From CAYYMX01 sp964473045 (GTDB lineage Bacteria; Pseudomonadota; Alphaproteobacteria; Methylaequorales; Methylaequoraceae), in assembly GCA_964473045.1 (NCBI GenBank), contig CAYYMX010000031.1:1-14456 (forward strand): a stretch of 14,456 nt of DNA, given 5' to 3'. The notes below the pieces were generated by a model. The model did not search any database. It saw only the letters and a program-made list of their open reading frames with translations, and was not told where the DNA came from. Position numbers and translations under genes: made by a program. This document shows, piece after piece, positions 1-7,456 of this stretch (position 1 is the stretch's first letter; every line of letters starts with the position of its first letter).

Positions 1-640
1 ATTTGAGAATGGAGAATTTGTATTTGCTTTTGGTAGAAAATTTAAGCAAAGTGTTGCGATAATTTATAATGCAACAGAAAAAAACTTTTCTGTTAAAAAA
101 AAAGAATACAAAATAGAAAGAATTAATAATCTTCCTAAAAACAAAGTTGAGCCTAAAGCTAAAGAGATAAAAAAAATAAAATCTGATAAAAAAAAAATTG
201 GATTGTCAAAACAAACCGGTGAGAAAAGAAGATTATTTGATAGCGAATTCATTCTTCCTGCAGAAGGAAGAATGTCAGGCTTTTTTGGAAGCCAAAGAAT
301 TTTAAACAATAAACCTAGAAGCCCTCATAATGGAATTGATATTGCTGCTCCAGAAGGTTCAGAAGTTTATTCACCATCATCTGGAAAAATTAAATTAGTT
401 GAAATGAATATGTTTTTTACTGGGAATACTTTAATTATAGATCATGGATTAGGACTTATATCAATTTTTGCACATTTAAAAGAAATTAATGTTAAAAAGG
501 GAGAATTGGTCAAAAAAGGAGAAAAAATAGGTTTGGTTGGAATGACTGGGAGAGCAACTGGACCTCACTTGCATTGGGGTGTTTATCTTAATGAAATACC
601 AATTGATCCTATGGAATTAATTAATCACAAATTTTTTTAA
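1..640 (+). CDS. M23-family murein endopeptidase (LytM/NlpD-like), C-terminal part
   Basis: The reading frame is open from base 2 to the TAA at 638-640 and has no start in the window, so the gene begins upstream. The first ~50 residues (FENGEFVFAFGR... then ...NLPKNKVEP) resemble the domain that precedes the peptidase in proteobacterial M23 proteins. A Lys-rich linker follows, then the M23 (lysostaphin-type) domain. Zinc and catalytic residues are visible: the His and Asp of HNGID (His codon at 326-328), the His of FAHL, and the HLH of GPHLHW near the C-terminus. Proteins of this family cut peptidoglycan cross-links in the periplasm during growth or division. The signal peptide, if any, is outside the window. 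A TTG at 203 would be an internal start; I do not favour it because homology-like sequence continues upstream. The gene converges with the lpxK-end of the next operon, and the two stop regions overlap by 4 nt. Confidence 0.88.
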   Translation, partial: FENGEFVFAFGRKFKQSVAIIYNATEKNFSVKKKEYKIERINNLPKNKVEPKAKEIKKIKSDKKKIGLSKQTGEKRRLFDSEFILPAEGRMSGFFGSQRILNNKPRSPHNGIDIAAPEGSEVYSPSSGKIKLVEMNMFFTGNTLIIDHGLGLISIFAHLKEINVKKGELVKKGEKIGLVGMTGRATGPHLHWGVYLNEIPIDPMELINHKFF

Positions 641-1608
641 TATTTGGTTTTTTCTAAAAGAAAATCTAAAAATTTTTTTTCTTGTTTAAAAACAATCTCA
701 AGATCAGCTACATTAAAGAATTTCCTTAAGTTTTCAGGTATTTTTACAAAATCTTTTCTTGTGCATACTATTTCAAGGTTGTTTTGTTTTGCACATTCTA
801 TAATAATTTTAAGATCTGAGTTTTTGAAAGAGTAATGATCAGGAAATTCTTTGAATTCTCGAACATTTAGGCCAAGTATTTTTAAAAGAAACAAAAAATT
901 CATATTATTTCCTAAACCACAGAATGCAAAAATATTTTTATTTTTTAATTTTTTTGTGATCAATTTTTTTTCAGCATAAAAAATCTTTTTTTGTAACATT
1001 TTCTTTAAATGGACTTTGTTGAAAGAATCACCGATCATTACAACACAATCGGCTTTTTCTATAGCTGAATTAATTGGTTCTCTCAGTGGTCCGGATGGAA
1101 AAATTCTTTCATTTCCAAATAAGTAAGTTGAATCAACAACGAGAATTGAAAGATTTTTCTTTACATTTTTAGACTGATAACCATCATCCATTAGTATAAT
1201 ATCTGCATTTTGTTTTTGACATTCTTTTGCACCTTTCACTCTATCTCTGGAAATACATGTTAATCCATGGTAACTATGAATTATGCCTTCATCACCAATT
1301 TCTCTGTGATTATTTAATTTAGAAACTACGAGAGGCCCTTTGTTTTGTCCTTGGTATCCTCTAGTTAAAACAAAAATATTTTTGAAATTTTTTGATAGCA
1401 AATTTCTAACTTTAATGGTTATTGGCGTTTTTCCTGACCCTCCAACTACGGCATTACCAATGCAAATTACTGGTATTGAAATTATCTTCTCTTTTTTAAT
1501 TTTGCAATAAACTAAGTAAGTGAAGTAGTAAATATACGATATGGGTAGAAGAAAAATACTGAGAAAACTATTTTTTTCCTCCCAAAACCTAGGAGCTTTA
1601 AAAATCAT
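637..1608 (-). CDS. lpxK: tetraacyldisaccharide 4'-kinase
   Basis: LpxK transfers the gamma-phosphate of ATP to the 4' position of the tetraacyldisaccharide-1-phosphate lipid A precursor, at the cytoplasmic face of the inner membrane. The 323-residue product has the expected length. It shows a hydrophobic N-terminal segment (about residues 14-35), a Walker A P-loop GNAVVGGSGKTP at 51-62, LTRGYQG at 81-87, the DDGYQ motif at 141-145 (typical of LpxK) and FPSGPLREP at 170-178. It is the last gene of the minus-strand operon. Its ATG lies inside the 3' end of waaA (11-nt overlap), which suggests translational coupling; no clear ribosome-binding site is seen. Its own stop overlaps the end of the convergent M23 gene by 4 nt, leaving no room for a separate terminator between them. 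Confidence 0.95.
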   Translation of the reverse strand: MIFKAPRFWEEKNSFLSIFLLPISYIYYFTYLVYCKIKKEKIISIPVICIGNAVVGGSGKTPITIKVRNLLSKNFKNIFVLTRGYQGQNKGPLVVSKLNNHREIGDEGIIHSYHGLTCISRDRVKGAKECQKQNADIILMDDGYQSKNVKKNLSILVVDSTYLFGNERIFPSGPLREPINSAIEKADCVVMIGDSFNKVHLKKMLQKKIFYAEKKLITKKLKNKNIFAFCGLGNNMNFLFLLKILGLNVREFKEFPDHYSFKNSDLKIIIECAKQNNLEIVCTRKDFVKIPENLRKFFNVADLEIVFKQEKKFLDFLLEKTKY

Positions 1609-2863
1609 TATTTAATAAGGCATCTATTTTTTTTAAGATTTTTTGAGATTTTTTTTTTTCATTTTCACACATTTTTTTAAAATTATTAATTACAGAAACC
1701 ATAATTTTTTGATTTTCTAAGAGTAAAGAAATCTTTTTTTCTAATGCATTAGAATCTTTTACCATAAAACCAGCATTATTTTTCAAAATATTTTTAGAAA
1801 TATCTTTAAAATTTTCCATATGTGGACCAAAGATTAAAGCACAATTGAAATGTGATGTTTCAATGGGATTGTGTCCACCTTTTGAAACAAAGGAACCTCC
1901 AATCAATGCTATATGAGACAATTTAAAAAAAAGTCCAAGTTCTCCAAAAGTATCTACAAGATAAAAATTTTTGTTATCTATATTATCTTTTTTAACAGAT
2001 CTAACAGCAAAAGTTACTTTTTGTCTTACAATGTTTTTTTGGATAACTTTGGATTTGTTTATATGCCTTGGAATAATAACAAAGAAAAGATTTTTATATT
2101 TTTTCATTAGTTTTTTAGCACTACTAATAAAAAGTATATCTTCAGTTTCATGACAGCTAAAAAGGGTTATAATTTTTTTTGTTTTAAGTTTGTTATTAAG
2201 AATAAGATATTGTTTTTGATCGAAATCTAATTTTTGTGACAAGAATTTTAAATTACTTTGAGTGGTAACATTCTTAGCTCCAAGTTTAGAAAATCTTTTT
2301 TTGGAATTTAAGTCTTGAGGTATGCATAAATCAATGGAGTTAAAGATTTCTTTGGAAAAAAAACTAGTTTTTTTCCATACATTAAATGAATTAATTGAAA
2401 TTCTAGCATTCAAAATAGCAAACTTGATATTTTTTTCTTTGAGTGAATAGATTATATTTGGCCAAATTTCAGACTCTATAAAAATTGCCAAATCAGGTTT
2501 CCAGGAATTTAGAAATCTTTTGACAATAAAGTTTATGTCAAGAGGTGCGTAAAAATGAAAAAAGTTATTTTTCATTCTTGAAATTAATTTATAAGATGAG
2601 ATCGTCGATGAAGTGAAAAGGATTTTAACTTTTGGATTTTTTTTAATAATTGCATTTGCAACGGTAATGGCTGATTTAGACTCTCCAATGCTTACTGCAT
2701 TTATCCAAATTAATTTTCCTTCAGGTCTGGAAATTTTATATAATGCAAATTTTTCAAAAAAACTTTTCCGAGTTTCTTTTGATTTTATTAACCTTACAAA
2801 AAAAAATAATCCAATAAAAAAAAGAAGAAAGTTTGAGAAAATTCGATAAATTACAATAAACAT
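1598..2863 (-). CDS. waaA: 3-deoxy-D-manno-octulosonic acid (Kdo) transferase
   Basis: WaaA (KdtA) adds Kdo from CMP-Kdo to lipid IVA, forming the inner core of lipopolysaccharide. The 421-residue protein starts with a single membrane anchor (about residues 8-24). It carries the GT30 motifs in order: NAVSIGES at 55-62 with the likely catalytic base Glu61, ESEIWPN at 130-136, SCHETE at 236-241 (usually STHEGEE), PRH at 265-267, DTFGELG at 304-310, and GGSFVSKGGHNPIE at 322-335, which is diagnostic. The ATG overlaps the TAA of the upstream acyltransferase by one base (TAATG), and the 3' end overlaps lpxK. The number of Kdo residues added, one or several, cannot be read from the sequence. A T11 run near 1649-1659 encodes Lys codons and leaves the frame intact. 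Confidence 0.95.
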   Translation of the reverse strand: MFIVIYRIFSNFLLFFIGLFFFVRLIKSKETRKSFFEKFALYKISRPEGKLIWINAVSIGESKSAITVANAIIKKNPKVKILFTSSTISSYKLISRMKNNFFHFYAPLDINFIVKRFLNSWKPDLAIFIESEIWPNIIYSLKEKNIKFAILNARISINSFNVWKKTSFFSKEIFNSIDLCIPQDLNSKKRFSKLGAKNVTTQSNLKFLSQKLDFDQKQYLILNNKLKTKKIITLFSCHETEDILFISSAKKLMKKYKNLFFVIIPRHINKSKVIQKNIVRQKVTFAVRSVKKDNIDNKNFYLVDTFGELGLFFKLSHIALIGGSFVSKGGHNPIETSHFNCALIFGPHMENFKDISKNILKNNAGFMVKDSNALEKKISLLLENQKIMVSVINNFKKMCENEKKKSQKILKKIDALLNNDF

Positions 2864-3546
2864 TATTTAGCAAGGTTGTCTGATAAAAGTGAAACTCTAT
2901 TTAATTCTTTTTCTATTACTATCAAATTCTTAGTTAGTGAATTTTTTTTGTTAAATTTAATTGGATTTCCCCAAACAGTAACAAATTTATTAAAAGGTAA
3001 AACAAAAATAAAACTATCCCAAGATTTTAATTTAAACTTAAATTTTGCTGAATAACTAAGTGGTATTATTGTTGTGTCTGTTTTTTTTAATAATGATACC
3101 AATCCTTCTTTGATTTTTTCTTTAGGTCCACGAGGTCCATCTGGTGCAATGCCAATAATATTTTGTTTTTTTATTTCCTTAATGATTTCTTTTACTGAAG
3201 AAAATTTATTTTTACGTGATGAACCTGATATTGTTTCAATACCAAGATGTGAAACAGCATTTGAGCCTATCTGTCCATCACGATGATCAGAAATAAGCAT
3301 TTTAAATTTATTTTCAAAATTCCAGCAAAATGAAGCCATTAACAATCTATTATGCCAAAAACATACTATGAAACTTTTTTTTTTTTTAATTTGATTTCTA
3401 ACAACAAAATCACCTTTTACGTACCACAAAGAGGTATGATAACAAACTTTAATATAACATGAGATTATCCAACCTATAAAATATTGGAGGGTTTTATGAC
3501 TAAGAATCTTTTTTATCATTTTTTTTTTTTTTAAATTGTAATTCAT
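2863..3546 (-). CDS. DUF374-type lysophospholipid acyltransferase-family protein
   Basis: This 227-residue protein matches the DUF374 branch of the LPLAT acyltransferases, often encoded beside waaA in alphaproteobacteria. Visible motifs are CFWHNRLLM at 62-70, SDHRDG at 86-91, GSSRKNK at 108-114 and APDGPRGPKEK at 134-144. It probably transfers an acyl chain to a lipid at the inner membrane. No lpxL or lpxM gene lies in this window, so a role in lipid A acylation is plausible but only inferred from context. The start is uncertain. The ATG at 3544-3546 gives MNYNLKKKKMIKK and overlaps msbA by 47 nt. The second ATG at 3517-3519 lies at the end of a 14-A run and overlaps msbA by 20 nt. Neither has a convincing ribosome-binding site. 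The stop forms TAATG with waaA. Confidence 0.85.
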   Translation of the reverse strand: MNYNLKKKKMIKKILSHKTLQYFIGWIISCYIKVCYHTSLWYVKGDFVVRNQIKKKKSFIVCFWHNRLLMASFCWNFENKFKMLISDHRDGQIGSNAVSHLGIETISGSSRKNKFSSVKEIIKEIKKQNIIGIAPDGPRGPKEKIKEGLVSLLKKTDTTIIPLSYSAKFKFKLKSWDSFIFVLPFNKFVTVWGNPIKFNKKNSLTKNLIVIEKELNRVSLLSDNLAK

Positions 3547-5278
3547 AAAGATTTTTATATATTTCTGATTTTTTTAAAAGTTCTCTGTGGTTTCCAACGT
3601 TAATAATTTCACCATTATTAATAAGAATTATTTTGTCTACATCCATTATAGTTGAAAGTCTATGAGCAATAATCAATGATGTTTTATTAGACATTAGTTT
3701 TTTTAATGAGTCTTGAATTTTCTTCTCCGATCTCGAATCTAAAGCTGAGGTTGCCTCGTCTAGTAGGAGAAAAGGAGAGTCTTTAAGAAAAGCCCTTGCT
3801 ATGGCAATTCTTTGTCTTTGTCCACCAGACAACTTTACTCCATTTTCCCCAATTAATTCATTAAAACCTTTGGGTAATTTTTTTATAAATTCATCACAAT
3901 TTGCTTTTTTACAAGCTAAAATAATTTCATTATCAGTTACTTTTTTTTTTCCGTATGAAACATTGAATTTTATTGATTCATCGAATAAAACAACATCTTG
4001 GCTAACTAACGAAAAGTGATTTCTAATAAAATTAAAACTTAAATCTTTTAAATCAATATTGCCAAGAAGTATCTTTCCTTTAAGTGGATCATAAAAACGA
4101 GGTAACAAATTTAATAAAGTTGATTTTCCAGAACCTGAATAACCAACCAAAGCAACTTTTTCACCACTTGAGATTCTGAAATTAAGTTTTTTTAATGTAA
4201 AATTTTTCGAGCTATTGTATTTAAAAAAAACATTTTGAAAATCAAGATTGTATGAAGACTTTTTTGTTAGTTTGTGGTCTAAATTACTTTCTTTTTCTTT
4301 TATCTGAGGTCTTTTATCAACGATGTCAAATACTCTTTCAGCAGAAGCCATTGCTATTTGAAGAGTAGCATTTAGACTAGCCAATGATTTTACTGGTTGG
4401 TAGGCCATTATTAATGCAGTTAGAAATGAAAAGAATGTTCCAGGTGTAGTGCTGCCTGAGAGCACTTCGCTTCCACCTATAAATATAATGGATGAGATTG
4501 CTAACCCTCCTAATGTTTCCATTAAAGGTCTGGCAATGGAATTTACCTTAGTTGATTTAAAAGTGAGTTCAAATAAATTTTTAACTTCATTATTAATTTT
4601 TTCTTGCTCAAACTTTTCTGAATTAAAAGATTTAACGGTTTTAATTCCGCCAAGACTCTCTGAAAGTTTTGAAGTAAAAGTTCCAAATCCAATCTGAGTA
4701 TTTTTTGAGATTTTTCTAAGTCGTTTACCTATTTTTGATATAGGTAGAATAGCTAATGGAAAAACAAATATAGCCAGAATAGCTAGTTTTGGGTTATGAT
4801 AAAACATTACCCCCACTAAAAAAATAAAGGTTAATGAGTCCTTTAGAATATTAATTACTACATTGTGAACGCCTCTCGACAGTGAGCCTACATCTGCTAG
4901 AAACCTTGAGATTAAAGTTCCTGAATTTGTTGTGTTAAAGTATGATAAGTCACACCTTATAAGAGAACCAAACATTTCACTTTGTAAATCAGCAACCATT
5001 TTATAGCCAATAAAACTCATAAGAACTGACTGAAAATAAGATGCAATTCCTTTGAATATTGCGATCAAAAGTATAGCAATAGGAATGATTAGGATTAGTT
5101 GTTCATTTTTATTAATAAAAATATCATCCAGAACAGGTTGCATCATCCAAGCATTAATTGCAGTGGCTGCTGAGACTATAACCATACAAATAAGTGAAAG
5201 AAATAGCTTGGTATAGTGTTTTTTTATGTAGTCTCCAAATAATCTATCGATTAATTTTCTTGTTGAGTTATTTGCCAT
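3500..5278 (-). CDS. msbA: lipid A export ABC transporter, permease/ATP-binding protein
   Basis: This is a 592-residue half-transporter with the membrane domain fused to the ATPase, the layout of MsbA. The N-terminal half has about six hydrophobic segments (roughly residues 23-45, 60-80, 145-160, 163-180, 255-270, 280-295). The nucleotide-binding domain follows: Walker A GYSGSGKST at 379-387, Q-loop Gln427, signature LSGGQ at 483-487, Walker B FLLLDEAT at 503-510 with catalytic Glu508, and the switch His539. The protein would act as a homodimer and flip lipid A-core across the inner membrane. Related exporters share all these motifs, so the substrate rests mainly on context: waaA, lpxK and an acyltransferase lie directly downstream. 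The ATG follows the phosphatase-gene stop after 9 nt. The C-terminal tail FKKKKNDKKDS is encoded across a 14-A run shared with the next gene. Confidence 0.92.
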   Translation of the reverse strand: MANNSTRKLIDRLFGDYIKKHYTKLFLSLICMVIVSAATAINAWMMQPVLDDIFINKNEQLILIIPIAILLIAIFKGIASYFQSVLMSFIGYKMVADLQSEMFGSLIRCDLSYFNTTNSGTLISRFLADVGSLSRGVHNVVINILKDSLTFIFLVGVMFYHNPKLAILAIFVFPLAILPISKIGKRLRKISKNTQIGFGTFTSKLSESLGGIKTVKSFNSEKFEQEKINNEVKNLFELTFKSTKVNSIARPLMETLGGLAISSIIFIGGSEVLSGSTTPGTFFSFLTALIMAYQPVKSLASLNATLQIAMASAERVFDIVDKRPQIKEKESNLDHKLTKKSSYNLDFQNVFFKYNSSKNFTLKKLNFRISSGEKVALVGYSGSGKSTLLNLLPRFYDPLKGKILLGNIDLKDLSFNFIRNHFSLVSQDVVLFDESIKFNVSYGKKKVTDNEIILACKKANCDEFIKKLPKGFNELIGENGVKLSGGQRQRIAIARAFLKDSPFLLLDEATSALDSRSEKKIQDSLKKLMSNKTSLIIAHRLSTIMDVDKIILINNGEIINVGNHRELLKKSEIYKNLYELQFKKKKNDKKDS

Positions 5279-5287
5279 TTTTTTTCA

Positions 5288-6124
5288 TCATCTGAACTCA
5301 TTAGGAACTAGTTTTTTTTTTAATTTTGTAGTTAACGATATATTTGATGCAATGATGGAGTCAATTTCAAACCGATTTGAGTTATAATTGATTTTTTTTC
5401 CATTTATGTTGTTAACTTTGCCCCCAGCCTCTTCAACTATTACAGATGCTGCAGCAAAATCCCAATCGTTTTTTTTAGTAAAACTTAAGGCCACATCTAT
5501 CTCACCTTTTGCTACAAGTGCTATTTTATAAGCAATTGAACCTAATGGTCTAATGTTTTTGTTTTTAATAAAATTAAATTTTAACAATTTGTTTGTTTCT
5601 GAATGACTAATTGCAAACAAGCAGTCTTCAATTTTTTTTTTATTGTTAACAAAGATTTTTTTGTCATTACAAAATGCCCCAAAATTTTTTTTTGCAAAAA
5701 AAAATTCTTTAGTTTCGGGGTTTAGAATTAAACCTATGTAAGGAATAAATTTTTTATATAATGCTAAAGAGATTGTATATTCAGGTTTGTTTTGTATAAA
5801 TGATCTAGTTCCATCGATGGGATCAAGACACCAAAAATATTCAGAATTTAATCTAGATCCATCATCTGAAGATTCTTCCGAAATCCATCCAAAATCAGGG
5901 GTTTTTTTTTGAAAATAATCTTTAAGAAAATCATTTATTTTTAAGTCTGCTTCTGTAACAGGTTGATTTTTGGATTTGTATTTCACCAAAATTTTTTTTT
6001 TTTTTATTTCCAAAGCTATTTTTGCAGCTTTTCTCATTGCTTTTTCTGATAATTCCTTTAATTCAAAGTCATCAATTTTTTTTTCAATTAAATACCTCCT
6101 ATAGTCATATTTTCGACAAAACAT
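5288..6124 (-). CDS. inositol monophosphatase-family phosphatase (SuhB/HisN/CysQ-like)
   Basis: This is a Mg-dependent, Li-sensitive-type sugar or nucleotide phosphatase. In this 278-residue numbering the metal-site motifs are PVTEAD at 55-60, SEES at 82-85, DPIDGT at 101-106 and WDFAAA at 221-226 with Asp222. The family includes inositol-1-phosphatase, histidinol-phosphatase and PAP phosphatase; which one cannot be settled here. The start is doubtful. The first in-frame ATG (6122-6124) has no ribosome-binding site, and its first ~11 residues (MFCRKYDYRRY) overlap the pmbA 3' end and look non-homologous. A strong AGGAGG at 6095-6100 lies 7 nt before a TTG at 6085-6087 that directly follows the pmbA TAA. 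That TTG is one base out of frame, separated from the true frame by a 9-A run. An in-frame ATT at 6086-6088 is a rare alternative start. The true N-terminus is probably around 6085-6088. Confidence 0.88.
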   Translation of the reverse strand: MFCRKYDYRRYLIEKKIDDFELKELSEKAMRKAAKIALEIKKKKILVKYKSKNQPVTEADLKINDFLKDYFQKKTPDFGWISEESSDDGSRLNSEYFWCLDPIDGTRSFIQNKPEYTISLALYKKFIPYIGLILNPETKEFFFAKKNFGAFCNDKKIFVNNKKKIEDCLFAISHSETNKLLKFNFIKNKNIRPLGSIAYKIALVAKGEIDVALSFTKKNDWDFAAASVIVEEAGGKVNNINGKKINYNSNRFEIDSIIASNISLTTKLKKKLVPNEFR

Positions 6125-6576
6125 GATGGTGCATTTATACTTTGATTAAATTCTAAATCATTCAATGGAATTAGTGATGAAAAGATCTTTGATAGGTTAC
6201 CTGCAATTGTTATTTCGGAAACAGGATAAGAAATTTTTCCATTTTCAACCCAAAACCCAGATGCTCCTCGACTATAGTCTCCATTGGAATAATTTATAGA
6301 ACTACCCATTAATTCTGTAATTATTAATCCTTTTTTCATTGATGAAATTATTGATTTTTTATTTTGTTTACCATTTTCCATATATAGATTACTAAAGGAA
6401 GGTTTGGGCAATGATGATATACTTCTCGAGGCATGCCCAGTTGGTTCTACTTTTAGCTGTCGTGCTGTGCTAAGTGAGGTAAAAAAAAAATTAAGAACTC
6501 CATTTTTTATTAAAAATTTTTTTTCCGCAGCAATTCCTTCGCAATCAGCTATTTTGGAGCGAAGTTTACTTTTCAT
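6088..6576 (-). CDS. pmbA: PmbA/TldE, C-terminal fragment in the shifted frame
   Basis: The first ATG in this frame (6574-6576) is internal. The frame is open from 6624, and the residues before that ATG (VFSNTVNIIDNPR) are already PmbA-like. The fragment carries the C-terminal PmbA signature: ADCEGIAAEKKFLIKNGVL, STARQLKVEPTGHASR, FSNLYMENG and GDYSRGASGFWVENG, ending SCFVENMTIGGI. It has no ribosome-binding site of its own that I can see, so separate translation is unlikely. The TAA (6088-6090) abuts the probable start of the phosphatase gene. Confidence 0.8.
   Translation of the reverse strand: MKSKLRSKIADCEGIAAEKKFLIKNGVLNFFFTSLSTARQLKVEPTGHASRSISSLPKPSFSNLYMENGKQNKKSIISSMKKGLIITELMGSSINYSNGDYSRGASGFWVENGKISYPVSEITIAGNLSKIFSSLIPLNDLEFNQSINAPSCFVENMTIGGI
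6095..6100 (-). promoter_or_regulatory. strong Shine-Dalgarno AGGAGG
   Basis: The minus strand reads AGGAGG here, the clearest ribosome-binding site in the operon. It sits inside the last codons of pmbA, 7 nt before a TTG that follows the pmbA TAA. It argues that the phosphatase gene starts near 6085-6088 rather than at the ATG upstream (6122-6124). Confidence 0.6.
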
Positions 6577-6607
6577 TCTTGGGTTATCGATAATATTTAC
6601 TGTATTG

Positions 6608-7429
6608 CTAAAAACTTTTTTTTTTTATTTTTTTTTTTAAAAAACTTGTGCCTCTAATAATCGATGATGAATTACATGCAGAAAACAAATTATTTAACAG
6701 ACTAGAAGAAACTTTCGAATCAAAAATTACGTCAGCTTTACATGTTTTTATCTTTTTTGAATTGAGTTTTTTAACAGCCTTTTTTGATAGATCTTTTCCA
6801 ATCTTTTCAAAATCACCAAGATCATTAAAAAAAACTTTTGACTTGTAATCGTAATCTTTTTCCATTGATTTCTTGTTTCCAGCAACCACTGCAAGGATAT
6901 ACTGGCTATTTGATTTTTCAAACTCTTGATCAATTCCATTTGACCCTAGTAGCAAATATTTGTTTTTGGAGCATGATATCTCTCCCCCTTCAGAGTTTAT
7001 GATTTTTTGATTTTCAAGAGCAGCGTTTTCCATTGATAAGACTAAGTCATCAAGCTTTTTTGTTGTTGGTGAATAAGAATCGTACTGAGCTAATTCTAAG
7101 TATTCTTTTGTATTCACATTATTTATCTGTTCTTTTTTAGCCAAACCACAAAATCGATCTTTGGGTACCACTTTTGCCATTTCCACAACTTTTTCAATTA
7201 AGGTATCAATATTTTTTTTTTCTGTGTTGGTAGAAGATATTATTGATTGTCTTTTTTTAATAATTACTCTTATTCCAATTTCGCTAGTCTTGGATTTTTC
7301 CGTTTTGTCAATTTTTCCTAGTCTACATGATGAACTTATTGTATCTGATTCTGAATATAGAACATCTGACTCATCACAACCTTTTTTTCCAAGTTTTTTA
7401 TTAATATCGTACAGGAAATTTTTATTCAT
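6608..7429 (-). CDS. pmbA: PmbA/TldE, N-terminal 273-residue fragment
   Basis: This fragment starts at ATG 7427-7429 and covers the N-terminal domain of PmbA and the beginning of the C-terminal domain. Typical pieces are VLYSESDTISSSCRLGKID near residue 25, the stretch EIGIRVIIKKRQSIISSTN, and ...LFSACNSSSIIRGTSFLKKK just before the break. The last residues (about KSF-stop) come from the wrong frame after the A tract. As in other TldE proteins there is no HExxxH zinc motif; the metal site is supplied by TldD. Only 60 bp separate its start from the divergent DUF4170 gene, so its promoter must lie there. Confidence 0.8.
   Translation of the reverse strand: MNKNFLYDINKKLGKKGCDESDVLYSESDTISSSCRLGKIDKTEKSKTSEIGIRVIIKKRQSIISSTNTEKKNIDTLIEKVVEMAKVVPKDRFCGLAKKEQINNVNTKEYLELAQYDSYSPTTKKLDDLVLSMENAALENQKIINSEGGEISCSKNKYLLLGSNGIDQEFEKSNSQYILAVVAGNKKSMEKDYDYKSKVFFNDLGDFEKIGKDLSKKAVKKLNSKKIKTCKADVIFDSKVSSSLLNNLFSACNSSSIIRGTSFLKKKIKKKSF
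6616..6638 (-). repeat. twin 11-A homopolymer tracts at the pmbA frame break
   Basis: On the minus (coding) strand the bases read eleven A, one T, eleven A. Together with the flanks this encodes FLKKKIKKK and puts TTTTAG in frame. The reading frame is restored only by removing one A from (or adding two to) the tract at 6616-6626. Confidence 0.9.
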
Positions 7430-7456
7430 AAGATATTAATTTATATTTTAATTTGA

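Larger units (their letters stand above)
6088..7429 (-). pseudogene. pmbA: TldE/PmbA metalloprotease subunit, split by a +1 frameshift in a poly-A tract
   Basis: The two reading frames 7429-6608 and 6624-6088 together make one full-length PmbA (TldE) of about 446 residues, the usual family length. Frame 1 ends ...RGTSFLKKKIKKKSF-stop. If the second of two adjacent 11-A tracts (6616-6626) had 10 A, the protein would read ...KKKVFSNTVNIIDNPRMKSKLRS, which fits the family pattern GTSFL..K..KVF....IIDNP. Changing the first tract (6628-6638) instead brings in a TAA at 6625-6627 or another early stop, so the break maps to the second tract alone. TldE pairs with TldD to process peptides or proteins, and TldD is intact in this window. 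Sequence on both sides of the break is well kept, with no other stops. A sequencing homopolymer error or transcriptional slippage is therefore as likely as true loss. The gene opens the minus-strand operon. Confidence 0.85.

Noticed and set aside
64..309. Minus-strand 81-codon open frame at the left edge
   Set aside because: It lies wholly antisense to the M23 peptidase frame; its composition is the Phe/Leu/Ser-rich pattern expected opposite Lys-rich coding DNA.
203..640. A separate small M23 protein starting at TTG 203
   Set aside because: The frame stays open to the window start and the upstream residues look like the usual domain before the peptidase, so the gene is treated as partial.
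1913..2153. Two overlapping plus-strand open frames opposite waaA
   Set aside because: They are antisense shadows of a strongly conserved gene, hydrophobic by base composition, without a ribosome-binding site or recognisable motif.
6748..6939. 63-codon minus-strand frame inside pmbA
   Set aside because: It is an alternate-frame shadow of the N-terminal PmbA fragment, which itself has clear family sequence here.
7161..7439. 92-codon plus-strand frame antisense to the start of pmbA
   Set aside because: It has no start signal and overlaps conserved PmbA coding sequence and the promoter spacer; composition fits an antisense shadow.
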